Origin: CAWBRT01 sp050015355
Lineage (GTDB): Bacteria; Acidobacteriota; Terriglobia; Terriglobales; Acidobacteriaceae
Assembly: GCA_050015355.1 (NCBI GenBank)
Contig: JBEKBO010000045.1
Span: forward strand, 1-31,346
DNA length: 31,346 bases
Direction: 5' to 3'
The position numbers were made by a program, and so were the translations under genes. Below, in pieces: positions 7,684-15,115 of this stretch. Position 1 is the stretch's first letter. The number at the start of each line of letters is the position of its first letter. The notes beneath the pieces were generated by a model, which did no database searches, was not told the origin of the DNA, and worked only from the letters and a program-made list of their open reading frames with translations.

Positions 7684-8769
7684 CTAGAAACTTATCTTGC
7701 GCACGACTTTGTTGCCCGCGTCGTCGATGTACAAAGTTCCGGAAGAATCGAAGATCAGTCCGTTGGGGGAGTTGAGTTCAGCGCCGGTGGCCGAATGGCC
7801 GTCGCCGCTGTAGCCTGCCGTGCCGTTACCGACCACGGTGGAGATCGTACCGCCGGAGACCTTGCGAACGACGTTGTTGCCCGTATCGGCAATGTAGATG
7901 TTTCCGGAGGAGTCGACCGCCACCGCCTGGGGATTATTCAGCACCGCGCTCGTAGCTGGGCCGCCATTGCTGCAGGTAGTGATTAGGCTCTGGCACCCGC
8001 CTCCGGACACGTAGCTTCCGGCCACGGTTGCGATATTGCCGCCCGAAACTTCGCGGATGACAAAGTTGGACTGGTCAGCGATGTAGAGATTCCCGGAGGA
8101 GTCCACCTTGACATCCGCGGGCGTATTCAACGTGGCACTCGTAGCCGGGCCGCCATCGCCGCAGGGGGCAGAGATTGCTGGATTGCACTGGGTTCCATTG
8201 CCCGCCACTGTGGTAATCACTCCAGTCGAGAGAACTACTTTGCGGATGACGTTGTTCCCCGTGTCGGCGATGTAAAGGTTTCCGGAGGAGTCCAGCGCCA
8301 CTGCCTGGGGGCCTTTCAGTTGCGCGCCGACTCCCACAATCGTAGAGATCACGCCACTGGAGGCGACGATCTCACGGATGACGTTGTTTCCCGTGTCGGC
8401 GATGTAGAGGTTTCCGGAGGAGTCCACGGCCACGCCCTGCGGAAAATTCAGTTGCGCCTTCGTGGCAAGGCCGATATCTCCGCTATATCCCGGCAAGCCA
8501 GTGCCCGCAATCACGGTGAGCAGGCCAGTGGAGCGGGAAACCTCAGCGATCTCATGGTGACCTGCGTCGGCAATGTAGAGATTCCGGAAGGAATCCACCG
8601 CGAGCCCTCGCGGGTCGCTCAACACACCTACCGTGCTCGATATTGAGCTGATGCCTCCCGACGAGCCGCAACCCGCCAGCAACAAAGTTGCAACCAGAGC
8701 AATTCCAAGGTTGATGTACGCGACGATTGGCAGCCTTCGGACAATCCGGAAAAGGCCGGAAAACTCCAT
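7684..8769 (-). CDS. NHL-repeat lipoprotein, six-bladed beta-propeller
   Basis: A 361-residue exported lipoprotein: basic N-terminus, hydrophobic stretch I-A-L-V-A-T-L-L-L and lipobox L-A-G-C with Cys34 as lipidation site. Six NHL repeats follow, each of the form L-x-x-P-x-x-V-A-V-D-S-S-G-N-L-Y-I-A-D-T-G-N-N-V-I-R-K-V, enough for a closed six-bladed propeller. Blades are spaced about 50-60 residues apart and separated by G-x-I-S-T-V-V-G-N-G-T-type loops. The start is ATG 8769 with AGGAGGT right upstream. NHL propellers generally bind proteins or ligands; in acidobacteria such proteins are common at the cell surface and no specific role is known to me. The blades are alike even at DNA level (TCCGGAGGAGTCCA recurs), suggesting recent internal duplication. 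Monocistronic. Confidence 0.9.
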   Translation of the reverse strand: MEFSGLFRIVRRLPIVAYINLGIALVATLLLAGCGSSGGISSISSTVGVLSDPRGLAVDSFRNLYIADAGHHEIAEVSRSTGLLTVIAGTGLPGYSGDIGLATKAQLNFPQGVAVDSSGNLYIADTGNNVIREIVASSGVISTIVGVGAQLKGPQAVALDSSGNLYIADTGNNVIRKVVLSTGVITTVAGNGTQCNPAISAPCGDGGPATSATLNTPADVKVDSSGNLYIADQSNFVIREVSGGNIATVAGSYVSGGGCQSLITTCSNGGPATSAVLNNPQAVAVDSSGNIYIADTGNNVVRKVSGGTISTVVGNGTAGYSGDGHSATGAELNSPNGLIFDSSGTLYIDDAGNKVVRKISF

Positions 8770-8844
8770 GACGACCTCCTGGAAGAGGTAATTTGGTTAT
8801 GCTACAGCGCTTTCCCTGAGGCATATCCCGACATAAACCCAGAC

Positions 8845-8935
8845 TGTCATGGCGAGCGAAGTCGAGCCACCTTTTGTTTCTGCTGTCAAAAAACAAAGGG
8901 TGGCTCCACTCCGCTTCGCTCCGGTCGCCATGACA
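8845..8935. repeat. family E-like palindromic repeat, copy E3
   Basis: Perfect 11-bp termini TGTCATGGCGA and TCGCCATGACA. Inside are AGCCACCTTTTGTTT and AAACAAAGGGTGGCT arms around a short loop. It sits upstream of the NHL lipoprotein gene. Confidence 0.8.
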
Positions 8936-9022
8936 TCCTGGTGGGAATCCGGATACACCAACAAGGAACCCGCTCCATCTGTTCCAGAGACTTCCAGCAT
9001 ACACCACGGCGGAGATCGAGCA

Positions 9023-9057
9023 CCTCAACATGCGCAACTACAGCGCATGTTGAGGAC
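9023..9057 (+). repeat. family F-like palindromic repeat, copy F5
   Basis: CCTCAACATGCGC, loop AACTAC, then AGCGCATGTTGAGGACC. It has the same layout and loop start as F2 with CCTC/GAGG ends; the stem is complementary throughout. Confidence 0.65.
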
Positions 9058-9226
9058 CGCGGCTCACTTCCGGGCTCGGGAGATGAGCGCCTGTCGCAGC
9101 GGCAACGAGGGTTGGTTACAACGATTCTGGAAGGGTCTTGAACATCCTTACCACCGGCAGCCCGGCTGCTTCGCGGGGTATACCTTCCGCGAATCCGGTC
9201 TAGCGCGACCGCGCGGCAGCCGCTCG

Positions 9227-9262
9227 GGTCCCCGGCGACGGCCGCCTTTGCCGTTGCTGGGG
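9227..9262 (-). repeat. family F palindromic repeat, copy F6 (reverse orientation)
   Basis: GGTCCCCGGCGACGGC, loop, GCCGTTGCTGGGG. In this orientation the imperfect positions are G-T pairs, as in the other F copies read from this strand. Confidence 0.65.
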
Positions 9263-9295
9263 TGGGGCAGTGGCGCTCAGACTGGTGAAGTTACG

Positions 9296-9517
9296 TTAGG
9301 CGCCGTGATTTTTCTTCCAGGCTTTCATCGCCTTCTTTTGCGATTTTTGCGCCTTCTTTTGCGCCTTCTTCTGTTGCTTCATGCTCTTCTTGTACGACTT
9401 CTGCGAGTTCTTCACCGCCTTGCGGTGCGCGGAATTCGAGTCGGCATGGGCAACGGCTGGAACGGAAAGCGCCAGACCGAGAAGAATAAAGAGGATACAA
9501 GCTGTAACTTTCTTCAC
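9296..9517 (-). CDS. tiny lysine-rich exported protein
   Basis: A 73-residue protein: signal peptide (K-K-V-T-A-C-I-L-F-I-L-L-G-L-A-L-S-V-P) with likely cleavage after A-V-A-H-A, leaving a mature part of about 48 residues. That part is almost only Lys, Gln, Ala and Ser in repeated units such as K-K-A-Q-K-K-A-Q-K-S-Q-K-K-A-M-K, with no acidic residue after the first one. GTG 9517 was chosen because GGAGAG precedes it by three bases and because the frame upstream runs through palindrome F2. Expected to be an extended or helical, strongly basic periplasmic peptide; binding to nucleic acid, lipid A or teichoic-like polyanions is conceivable but unsupported. I know similar short K/Q-rich exported peptides only as hypothetical proteins. 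Confidence 0.65.
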   Translation of the reverse strand: MKKVTACILFILLGLALSVPAVAHADSNSAHRKAVKNSQKSYKKSMKQQKKAQKKAQKSQKKAMKAWKKNHGA

Positions 9518-9544
9518 AAGCTCTCCACGAAACAGGCTCTTCTG

Positions 9545-9582
9545 CCCCAACACGCGCAACTGCGGCGCGTGCCGGGGACCCC
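9545..9582 (+). repeat. family F palindromic repeat, copy F2
   Basis: CCCCAACACGCGC, loop AACTGC, GGCGCGTGCCGGGG, then ACCCC. It lies just upstream of the Lys-rich gene and is closest in sequence to F3 inside ccmA. Confidence 0.8.
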
Positions 9583-9738
9583 TGCGGAATTCTACAACGA
9601 GAGCTACCGGATGAAGAAACACATTCCCGCCGGCCACCGTCCCGCATCGGGTACGTTTCTGACAGAAAAGCACTCTACTTGAGCAACTCACGCGCACGGG
9701 CTACATCCTTCGAGACCGGGGATGCAACCGGGCACACG

Positions 9739-9770
9739 GATCCCGGCAAAAGCTTTGGCCTTTGCCGGGG
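9739..9770 (-). repeat. family F-like hairpin, copy F7, downstream of the acyl-CoA dehydrogenase
   Basis: Arms CCCGGCAAA and TTTGCCGGG around a short AGCTTTGGCC loop, 20 bp past the end of the minus-strand acyl-CoA dehydrogenase gene. It may act as a transcript-end structure, though there is no U-tract. Confidence 0.5.
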
Positions 9771-9791
9771 TGCGGAACGCCTCACATCCGG

Positions 9792-11576
9792 TTACAGCGC
9801 GTATTTGCCCGCCTCGAGAGTTCTGGCCGCAACCTGTTCCTGCAGGGCGATAACGTTGGCGGGCTCATGTTTTGCCAGCCGCCGCAGGATCGCCATTTCC
9901 GTGCGCAGCATGTCGCCTTCAGCGACGGCGGCCAGAACCTTTCGGGCTGCCGCCTCGATGCGTGGCATCGCTCCGGAAAAGTAGATTCGCGTCATTGCCG
10001 CCGGCGCTGAGTCCGGGACGGCTAGCTTCAGGGCGCGTGCCAGGGCGCTGTCCATGGCGTAGCATTCGATGACCATGTCGGCGATGGCGGCCATCACTTC
10101 CTGATGGTCGGCCATCTTGTCCATGTATTTCTGCGAGGCGGTGCCGGCGACGAACAGGCAGATCTTCTTGGCGTTGGCCAGCAATGCGCGCTCGGCGGCC
10201 AGCGGGCCTTCGGCTTCGTCGCTGAGTGAGGGGCCGCTCATCACCTCGTCCATCAGCTTCTTGATGGCAGGCAGCAAGGGAAGCTGTCCGCTCATGGCGC
10301 GCTTGAGCAGCCAGCCGGTGATGATCAGACGGTTGATTTCGTTGGTGCCTTCGAAGATGCGGTTGACACGCGAGTCGCGATAGGCGCGTTCGGCGGGATA
10401 TTCCTCGACGAAGCCGTAGCCGCCATAAATCTGCATGGTTTCGTCGACGATGAAATCGAGCATCTCCGAGCACCAAACCTTGATGACCGAGCACTCGACG
10501 GCGTATTCCTCGATGGCGCGGCGAATCTCCATAGTGCCGCCTGCGGAGTGCCTGTCGATCTGGCCGAGTGCGCTGTCCATCATGCCGACGGTCCGGTAAA
10601 TCATCGACTCGCCAACGTAGATCTGGGTGGCCATCTGCGCGATCTTTTCGCGTATCAGGCCGAAGTCGGCAATCGTCTTTTGGAAAGCCTTGCGTTCTTT
10701 GGCCCATCCGATGGCGTTTTGCAGGCTGGCGCGCGCGCCTCCCACACAGGCAGCGCCCAGCTTGAAGCGTCCGACGTTGAGGATATTGAAGGCGATGATG
10801 TGTCCACGGCCCACTTCGCCCAGAACGTTCTCCACCGGCACCTGGCAATCGTTGAGGATGAGCGGGCAAGTGCTGGAGCCACGAATGCCAAGCTTGTGCT
10901 CCTCAGCGCCCGGCGTGATCCCCGGGAATGTGCGCTCGATGATGAACGCGGTGAACTTCTCGCCGTCGACTTTGGCAAACACGATAAACAGATCGGCGAA
11001 ACCGGCGTTGGTGATCCACATCTTTTCGCCATTCAGCAGGTAATGCCCACCATCGGGCGAAAGCACGGCGCGGGTGCGGCAATTCAGGGCATCGGAGCCG
11101 CTGGAACTCTCGGAAAGCGCATAGGCGCCGATCCATTCGCCGCTGGCCAGCTTGGGCAGATACTTCCGCTTCTGCTGATCGGTGCCGAAATAGACGATCG
11201 GCAGAGTGCCGATGCCGGCGTGCGCTCCCCAGGTAACGCTGAAGCTGGCCGACTTGGAGGTGCGGTCGGCGATGATGGCCGACGAAACTTTGTCCATGTC
11301 CGAGCCGCCGTACTCCTCGGGGACATCGACCGAAGTGAGGCCTAGATCGCTGGCCTTCTTCAACAGTTCGCGGCAGAGCGCGTAGTCCTTCTGTTCGAGC
11401 TTGCCGGCCACGGGCATGATCTCGTTGTCCGCGAACTCTTCCGCGGTCTGCGCGATGAGCCGGTGCTGATCGTCAAAGTCTTCAGGCGTGAAGGCCTCGT
11501 CCGGACGAGGCTCGGAGATCAGAAAGATTCCGCCGGGAGTTTTGGCCGGAGTGGTTGGAGATACCGTGGTAGCCAT
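9792..11576 (-). CDS. fadE: acyl-CoA dehydrogenase, VLCAD-like (FadE type)
   Basis: FAD enzyme for the first step of fatty-acid beta-oxidation, acyl-CoA to trans-2-enoyl-CoA. It has 594 residues, the length of the B. subtilis FadE/VLCAD-like group rather than the 380-residue short-chain type, with an extra C-terminal helical domain (about residues 430-594). N-terminal helical domain about 30-150; FAD-site strand segments Y-A-L-S-E-S-S-S-G-S-D-A (152-163) and W-I-T-N (187-190); C-terminal catalytic domain with Y-G-G-Y-G-F-V-E-E-Y-P-A-E-R-A-Y-R-D and R-I-F-E-G-T-N-E, where Glu409 is the expected catalytic base. ATG 11576 follows AAAGGA. It stands alone; the thiolase and hydratase partners often beside such genes are not in the window. 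Substrate chain length is inferred from architecture only. Confidence 0.92.
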   Translation of the reverse strand: MATTVSPTTPAKTPGGIFLISEPRPDEAFTPEDFDDQHRLIAQTAEEFADNEIMPVAGKLEQKDYALCRELLKKASDLGLTSVDVPEEYGGSDMDKVSSAIIADRTSKSASFSVTWGAHAGIGTLPIVYFGTDQQKRKYLPKLASGEWIGAYALSESSSGSDALNCRTRAVLSPDGGHYLLNGEKMWITNAGFADLFIVFAKVDGEKFTAFIIERTFPGITPGAEEHKLGIRGSSTCPLILNDCQVPVENVLGEVGRGHIIAFNILNVGRFKLGAACVGGARASLQNAIGWAKERKAFQKTIADFGLIREKIAQMATQIYVGESMIYRTVGMMDSALGQIDRHSAGGTMEIRRAIEEYAVECSVIKVWCSEMLDFIVDETMQIYGGYGFVEEYPAERAYRDSRVNRIFEGTNEINRLIITGWLLKRAMSGQLPLLPAIKKLMDEVMSGPSLSDEAEGPLAAERALLANAKKICLFVAGTASQKYMDKMADHQEVMAAIADMVIECYAMDSALARALKLAVPDSAPAAMTRIYFSGAMPRIEAAARKVLAAVAEGDMLRTEMAILRRLAKHEPANVIALQEQVAARTLEAGKYAL

Positions 11577-11921
11577 GCAAGTCCTTTCAGATAAAGCGCA
11601 AACCGCGCAGCGTTTCCATCAACCTACGGCAAGACCAGGGATACTATGTCCTTTTCGTTTCGTTCAAGGTCGCCGCTCCTCGGGGTCCCCGACAGACGCT
11701 GTCTTTGCGTCTGTTGGGGTCTACTGATGGTCGCGTCGACTGGAGTGCTCTGGCTCCGGGATACATCATCCCTGGTTTTGCTATAACCCGCGAAGGGCAC
11801 GGCAAGGCACCTGCCATTCACCAATCGTTAGATGTCCATTCCTTGGGGGTACGACATTGAAATTCATCAACAATCCCGCCGGCCTGCCAGCGCAGTTTCA
11901 AAGTGGGACTGGAGCTATCAA
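11577..11921. other. gene-free stretch with one F palindrome
   Basis: Holds F4 (11682-11719). Nothing else supported: only short frames, no tRNA, no promoter I would defend. Confidence 0.5.
11682..11719 (-). repeat. family F palindromic repeat, copy F4 (reverse orientation)
   Basis: GGGGTCCCCGACAGACGC, loop, GCGTCTGTTGGGG; 38 bp, with a 13-bp stem containing one G-T pair. The stem sequence differs from those of F1-F3 while keeping the outer constant bases. Confidence 0.75.
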
Positions 11922-12257
11922 CTACACGCGGTGAATTCCCAAATGCAGCAGAATGGCATCTTCAATCGCACGCATATCGGTTTGCGACACAGCTCCCATC
12001 CGGTTGCGCAATCGCCGCTTGGAAGCCGTCATGATCTGGTCTGCCATTGCCTTTCGCTTTTCGCCATTCAGAGTAACCGCGGCCTCTGCCGGATATAGCT
12101 TCCCAATCTGGCTGCTCAGCGGCACCACGACGACCCGATTAAGCGCGGCGTTGGCGGCGTTATTGCTGATGATGACCGCAGGGCGGGTTTTCTGAATTTC
12201 GCCACCGACCGAAGGATCAAATGAAACCCACCACACGTCACCTCTGCGCGTTTCCAT
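11922..12257 (-). CDS. MazF/PemK-type toxin (mRNA interferase)
   Basis: A 111-residue toxin of the type II MazF/PemK family, sequence-specific endoribonucleases that cut mRNA. Marks in order: R-R-G-D-V-W-W-V-S-F-D-P at the N-terminus, K-T-R-P-A-V-I-I-S-N (the conserved Arg), V-V-V-V-P-L-S-S, and the A-D-Q-I-M-T segment in the middle. Length is typical. ATG 12257 was chosen; TTG 12263, two codons earlier, is possible and sits better with the GAGGG ribosome site at about 12270. The gene overlaps the end of the upstream antitoxin gene by about 20 bp, the usual antitoxin-first arrangement. No key residue appears missing, so the toxin is probably functional. Confidence 0.9.
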   Translation of the reverse strand: METRRGDVWWVSFDPSVGGEIQKTRPAVIISNNAANAALNRVVVVPLSSQIGKLYPAEAAVTLNGEKRKAMADQIMTASKRRLRNRMGAVSQTDMRAIEDAILLHLGIHRV

Positions 12258-12627
12258 CGCCAATCAATCCCTCGCTCCACTCCACGGCTTCGCGCTCCCG
12301 CGCTGCATCAGCAGCCATCTCACGGTACTGGGAAGCAAGGCCATTTGGAGAGTCCTGGGCAGCCCTCCGCGCAGCCTGCTCCACACTTTCAGCGACATAG
12401 CCATCAACCACAAACCAAGTGGCGTGGCCGTGCGATACGGGGTTGCCAAGCGGCTGGTCACTGTTGCCGTTCCAGCGCGTAGCGACGACTTCATTCGTGA
12501 CCCCCTCGTCCTTCCACAAGATCCGCGCAACACTCATCCGGTTTTCTCCAGGATCGTGGATCACCTCGATCACCCCGCCAACATGACTCCTCGGCGAAAG
12601 CACTTCCTCTGGCCGAACGTATGACAT
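12238..12627 (-). CDS. probable antitoxin with an unusual N-terminal domain
   Basis: 129 residues, immediately upstream of and overlapping the MazF-type toxin, hence the likely antitoxin. The C-terminal 35 residues (S-Q-Y-R-E-M-A-A-D-A-A-R-E-R-E-A-V-E-W-S-E-G-L-I-G-D) are acidic and helical, like the toxin-neutralising tail I know from many MazF/PemK partners. The first 85 residues are not an AbrB, RHH or Xre fold by eye. They contain R-W-N-G-N..P-L-G-N-P-V-S-H-G-H-A-T-W-F, which recalls a family of small uncharacterised bacterial proteins with an R-W-N-G..N-P-x-S-x-G-x-x-T-W core (from memory). ATG 12627 follows AAGGAG at six bases; the start at 12648 is rejected because it overlaps the -10 box. 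Probably autoregulated through the 13-bp repeats upstream. Confidence 0.75.
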   Translation of the reverse strand: MSYVRPEEVLSPRSHVGGVIEVIHDPGENRMSVARILWKDEGVTNEVVATRWNGNSDQPLGNPVSHGHATWFVVDGYVAESVEQAARRAAQDSPNGLASQYREMAADAAREREAVEWSEGLIGDGNAQR

Positions 12628-12647
12628 TATCGACTCCTTGACTCTCA

Positions 12648-12677
12648 AAGATAGCTATGTGATAAAGCTACTGTCAA
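12648..12677 (-). promoter_or_regulatory. promoter of the toxin-antitoxin operon
   Basis: Reading the minus strand: perfect -35 TTGACA (12672-12677), 18-bp spacer, -10 TATCTT (12648-12653). The predicted transcript start near 12641 leaves a leader of about 14 nt that still contains the AAGGAG ribosome site (12634-12639). Confidence 0.6.
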
Positions 12678-12702
12678 TAGCTATGGTTGATAGCTATTAA
12701 AA
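12651..12702. promoter_or_regulatory. four 13-bp iterated operator repeats (ATAGCTAT)
   Basis: The 8-bp palindrome ATAGCTAT occurs at 12651, 12677 and 12690, with a degenerate copy (AAAGCTAC) at 12664. All four lie on an exact 13-bp period. They overlay the whole promoter from the -10 to beyond the -35, so they are likely binding sites for the antitoxin or toxin-antitoxin complex. Confidence 0.65.
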
Positions 12703-13171
12703 TGCTAACTGCTCAGTTCCGCATCACCGTGCCGGTCTTAGCAGCGCCGCCGCAGCATTCCGGCGATCCTGCAGGCAATCTTCACTGTGTGTTCGGGGAT
12801 GTACTGGCACGTGGTGTTCGATTGGACTCGATGCGGGGGATGGTTAGCTGAAAAGGCCCCAAAAATAGATCAGGCGCGCGCCGAAAATGTGGGGTGAGGA
12901 TGGCAACGACGCGCGCCCTTTATTAAGTTGAACTCACTGTAGCGAAGGTATGCTCACTCAGTCAAGTAAATTCGTGCAGCCATAACTTTTTCTTAAAACG
13001 GCTCCAGCGGCTGAAAATGGCGCTTTACGTGCCGCAGATCACGCCGAAGTGTGATGCACAACCGCCGTAACTGTTTTTGTCGCCTGTTTCCATAGCAAGT
13101 CCGGTTCGGCGCGGACCCCGGCGGCGACCCGCCGTACCGACCGTCTGCCCCTTGGGGCGCCAATAGCGGGA
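12703..13171. other. gene-free stretch
   Basis: No reading frame worth calling on either strand. The only structure I see is the promoter-hairpin-T-run arrangement at 12861-12965, listed as a candidate small RNA. Confidence 0.5.
12861..12929 (-). ncRNA. candidate small RNA (promoter, hairpin, T-run)
   Basis: On the minus strand, TTGACT (12960-12965), 18 bp, TACAGT (12936-12941). Then an 11-bp GC stem with one mismatch (arms 12907-12917 and 12873-12883), a 23-nt loop, and TATTTTT (12861-12867) a few bases past the stem. The loop carries CATCCTCACCCCAC, which could pair with ribosome-binding sites. This is prediction by eye only; a chance hairpin is quite possible. Confidence 0.3.
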
Positions 13172-13771
13172 TCAGAGATCCGGGTGCGCCCGGACGTACT
13201 TCCGGGCTATCTGCGCCACTTGCTTTTCACCCGGGTAGGTGAGCTTCTGGGCGGCCTGTTCCAACGGCAGCCAGACTGCCCGCCGCACCTCCTTGCGCAT
13301 GGCGGGCTGAATATCTCCAAGCCGGCCCGAGACGTAGCGGAACAGGAAGAAACTTACAACCTTGAAGACGCGTTCGCGCCCGCCCCAGGAGCGCACGTAG
13401 AAGTACTTGATGTCGGTCAGCTTGGTGATCGCCTGCACCATGACGCCGGTTTCCTCCAGCACCTCGCGTATGGCGCTCTGCTCCGGGCTTTCGCCTTTGT
13501 CGATGGCTCCCTTGGGCAGGGCGAGAATAGCCGGGCGGCGGCGCAGTTTGACGGCGTTGCGCGTGATGCTGTCGGCATTCACGATATTGGGTTCAATCGC
13601 GGCCACGTGCCATTGCTCGCGCATGCGGCGCAGCACCACGCCACCAGCGGAAAACTCGCGAACAGATTTTCTGGACGTCGGCGGATTTTCGCTCACGGGT
13701 CTCTGAATCTTCGCAGTTTGTGCGCGCAGAGGCAAGAGGTACCTATCCCCGGTCTTCGAGTTTTTGTGCAT
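13172..13771 (-). CDS. Nudix hydrolase
   Basis: Hydrolase of nucleoside diphosphates linked to another moiety. It has 199 residues with a complete Nudix box at Gly88-Val110: G-A-I-D-K-G-E-S-P-E-Q-S-A-I-R-E-V-L-E-E-T-G-V, all metal-binding Glu residues present. Before it are R-E-F-S-A-G-G-V-V-L-R-R and I-L-A-L-P-K-G, the usual opening of the fold. The first 35 residues are probably a non-conserved extension, and GTG 13696 is an alternative start giving about 174 residues; neither has a strong ribosome site. The substrate cannot be told from sequence; diadenosine polyphosphate-type Nudix proteins share the L-P-K-G preface. It diverges from the patatin-like gene with about 57 bp between. Confidence 0.9.
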   Translation of the reverse strand: MHKNSKTGDRYLLPLRAQTAKIQRPVSENPPTSRKSVREFSAGGVVLRRMREQWHVAAIEPNIVNADSITRNAVKLRRRPAILALPKGAIDKGESPEQSAIREVLEETGVMVQAITKLTDIKYFYVRSWGGRERVFKVVSFFLFRYVSGRLGDIQPAMRKEVRRAVWLPLEQAAQKLTYPGEKQVAQIARKYVRAHPDL

Positions 13772-13828
13772 CCGCGGGTGAGTTCCTGAGCATCTTAACC
13801 AACTGAGCAGCGCCTGCGGGGTGCAAAG

Positions 13829-14755
13829 GTGACTTATCTACAACGGCTTGTCCGGTCGGCAAGGGCATTTTCCCAAGAATTGGCGAGGGTTTCTCCCACC
13901 AAGCAAAGTGCGATTCCCCCCAAGAAACCGAAACTTGGCTTGGCGCTCGGGGGCGGTTTTGCCCGCGGCTTGTCTCACGTAGGCGTTCTGAAAGTTCTCG
14001 AAGAAGAAAAAATCACCATTGACTACATGGCCGGAACCAGTGTGGGCTCGGTGATCGCGGCGGCATTTTGCAGCGGAGTCTCGGCCAAGGAGCTGGAAGA
14101 GATTTCCAAGATGGTTCGCTTCCGCGACTTTGCGCGCTGGACCCTGTCGCGCTACGGCATCTGCAACAACGACCGCATGCAGGAGTTCCTGCCGCGAGTC
14201 GTCAGGGTGAAGACCTTCGAGGAGCTGAAGATTCCACTGGCGGTTGCGGCAACCGATTTCGTGAGCGGAGAGCCGGTGGTTTTCCAAAGCGGCCCTATTT
14301 GCGATCCGGTGCGCGCCAGTTGCGCTTATCCGGGAATGTTCGCTCCCGTGCAGGTAGGCGGTCAATGGCTGGTGGACGGAATGCTCGGACACGCCGTGCC
14401 CAGTACCCCCCTACGCGAGATGGGCGCTGACTACGTGATCGGCGTCTACCTGAACGCGCACTGGGTGCAATTGCGCGGGCCTCGCCACCTGTTCGACGTC
14501 ATTGGACAGTGTTTCTCGATTGCGCAGGCGCGGATGAGCGCGCAGTGGCGGAAAGACACCGATCTCGTGCTCGAACCGGACGTCGACGGCTTCACTTATG
14601 ACGGCTTTGACCGTTCCTCCGAGCTGATCGCCAGCGGCGAAAGAGCCATGCGCGCGGCTCTTCCGGCACTGAAAAAGTTCCTCGAAGCCAAGTCCCCGGC
14701 GGCCCATGGTCTGCTGGCAAAGGCCGATGCCAAGCCACACATGACCGCCGCCTGA
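13829..14755 (+). CDS. patatin-like phospholipase (RssA family)
   Basis: Serine lipid acyl hydrolase using a Ser-Asp dyad. It has 308 residues; the patatin domain runs from about 34 to 215. Oxyanion loop G-G-G-F-A-R-G (41-47), nucleophile elbow G-T-S-V-G with Ser71, and catalytic Asp183 in V-D-G-M. All needed residues are present. The order and size resemble bacterial RssA/YlbK proteins. No signal peptide, so cytosolic or peripheral on the membrane. The remaining 90 residues form an alpha-rich tail with R-M-S-A-Q-W-R-K-D-T-D-L-V-L-E-P-D-V. The start is a GTG at 13829 with only a weak AAAG before it; another start within the first 30 residues is possible. Substrate unknown. Confidence 0.92.
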   Translation: MTYLQRLVRSARAFSQELARVSPTKQSAIPPKKPKLGLALGGGFARGLSHVGVLKVLEEEKITIDYMAGTSVGSVIAAAFCSGVSAKELEEISKMVRFRDFARWTLSRYGICNNDRMQEFLPRVVRVKTFEELKIPLAVAATDFVSGEPVVFQSGPICDPVRASCAYPGMFAPVQVGGQWLVDGMLGHAVPSTPLREMGADYVIGVYLNAHWVQLRGPRHLFDVIGQCFSIAQARMSAQWRKDTDLVLEPDVDGFTYDGFDRSSELIASGERAMRAALPALKKFLEAKSPAAHGLLAKADAKPHMTAA

Positions 14756-15115
14756 ACAGCCGGAGTATCCTGAATTTCAAGTAAATGCTATGGGAGTTGT
14801 TGGCTGGTGCCCCACGTTTGCCAGTTTTTGGCTAACGTGGGGTAGTTCGACTGGTGCCCAAGTCCCACATCTGCTAACTACGGCAGATGTGGGGCACCGT
14901 CCGAAGTGACATCACATCCCCGACATTAGCTCCGCCTTCGGCTCCACAAATGTGGGCCACCTTCCAATATTTATTCCAGCCGGCCAGCAACTGCGGTTAC
15001 CTCCGATTTCTCCGATCTCCGGCTAAAGCAGTTCAAGACGAAGCCGAGTTCGTGTAATCTGGGCGTTGCCTCACGCCGGGCCCTGGGTCAAACATAAACG
15101 TCAAGCGCGGTGCGC
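14756..15115. other. gene-free stretch with an A+B composite repeat
   Basis: Holds the composite palindrome 14806-14897, followed by a decayed hairpin-like segment to about 14960 (CACATCCCCGACATT...AATGTGGGCCACC). No gene or clear promoter for the peptidase gene is seen. Confidence 0.5.
14806..14897 (+). repeat. composite palindromic repeat A2+B1
   Basis: Copy A2 (CCCCACGTTTGCC / GGCTAACGTGGGG) is directly followed by copy B1 (CCCACATCTGC / GCAGATGTGGG, perfect 11-bp arms). The whole 92-bp block recurs almost unchanged at 17386-17477. Confidence 0.85.

Larger units (their letters stand above)
8770..9295. other. gene-free, repeat-rich stretch
   Basis: Contains palindromes E3, F5 and F6 (listed separately) and no supported gene. 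A long plus-strand frame from 8849 runs straight through three palindromes and over the antisense of the Lys-rich gene, and is not protein-like. Confidence 0.6.

Noticed and set aside
8849..9682. 277-residue plus-strand frame
   Set aside because: Runs through palindromes E3, F5, F6 and F2 and the antisense of the Lys-rich gene; composition is Leu/Arg low-complexity.
11577..11921. Small gene or tRNA between the acyl-CoA dehydrogenase and MazF genes
   Set aside because: Only short frames; no cloverleaf or conserved T-arm sequence found by eye.
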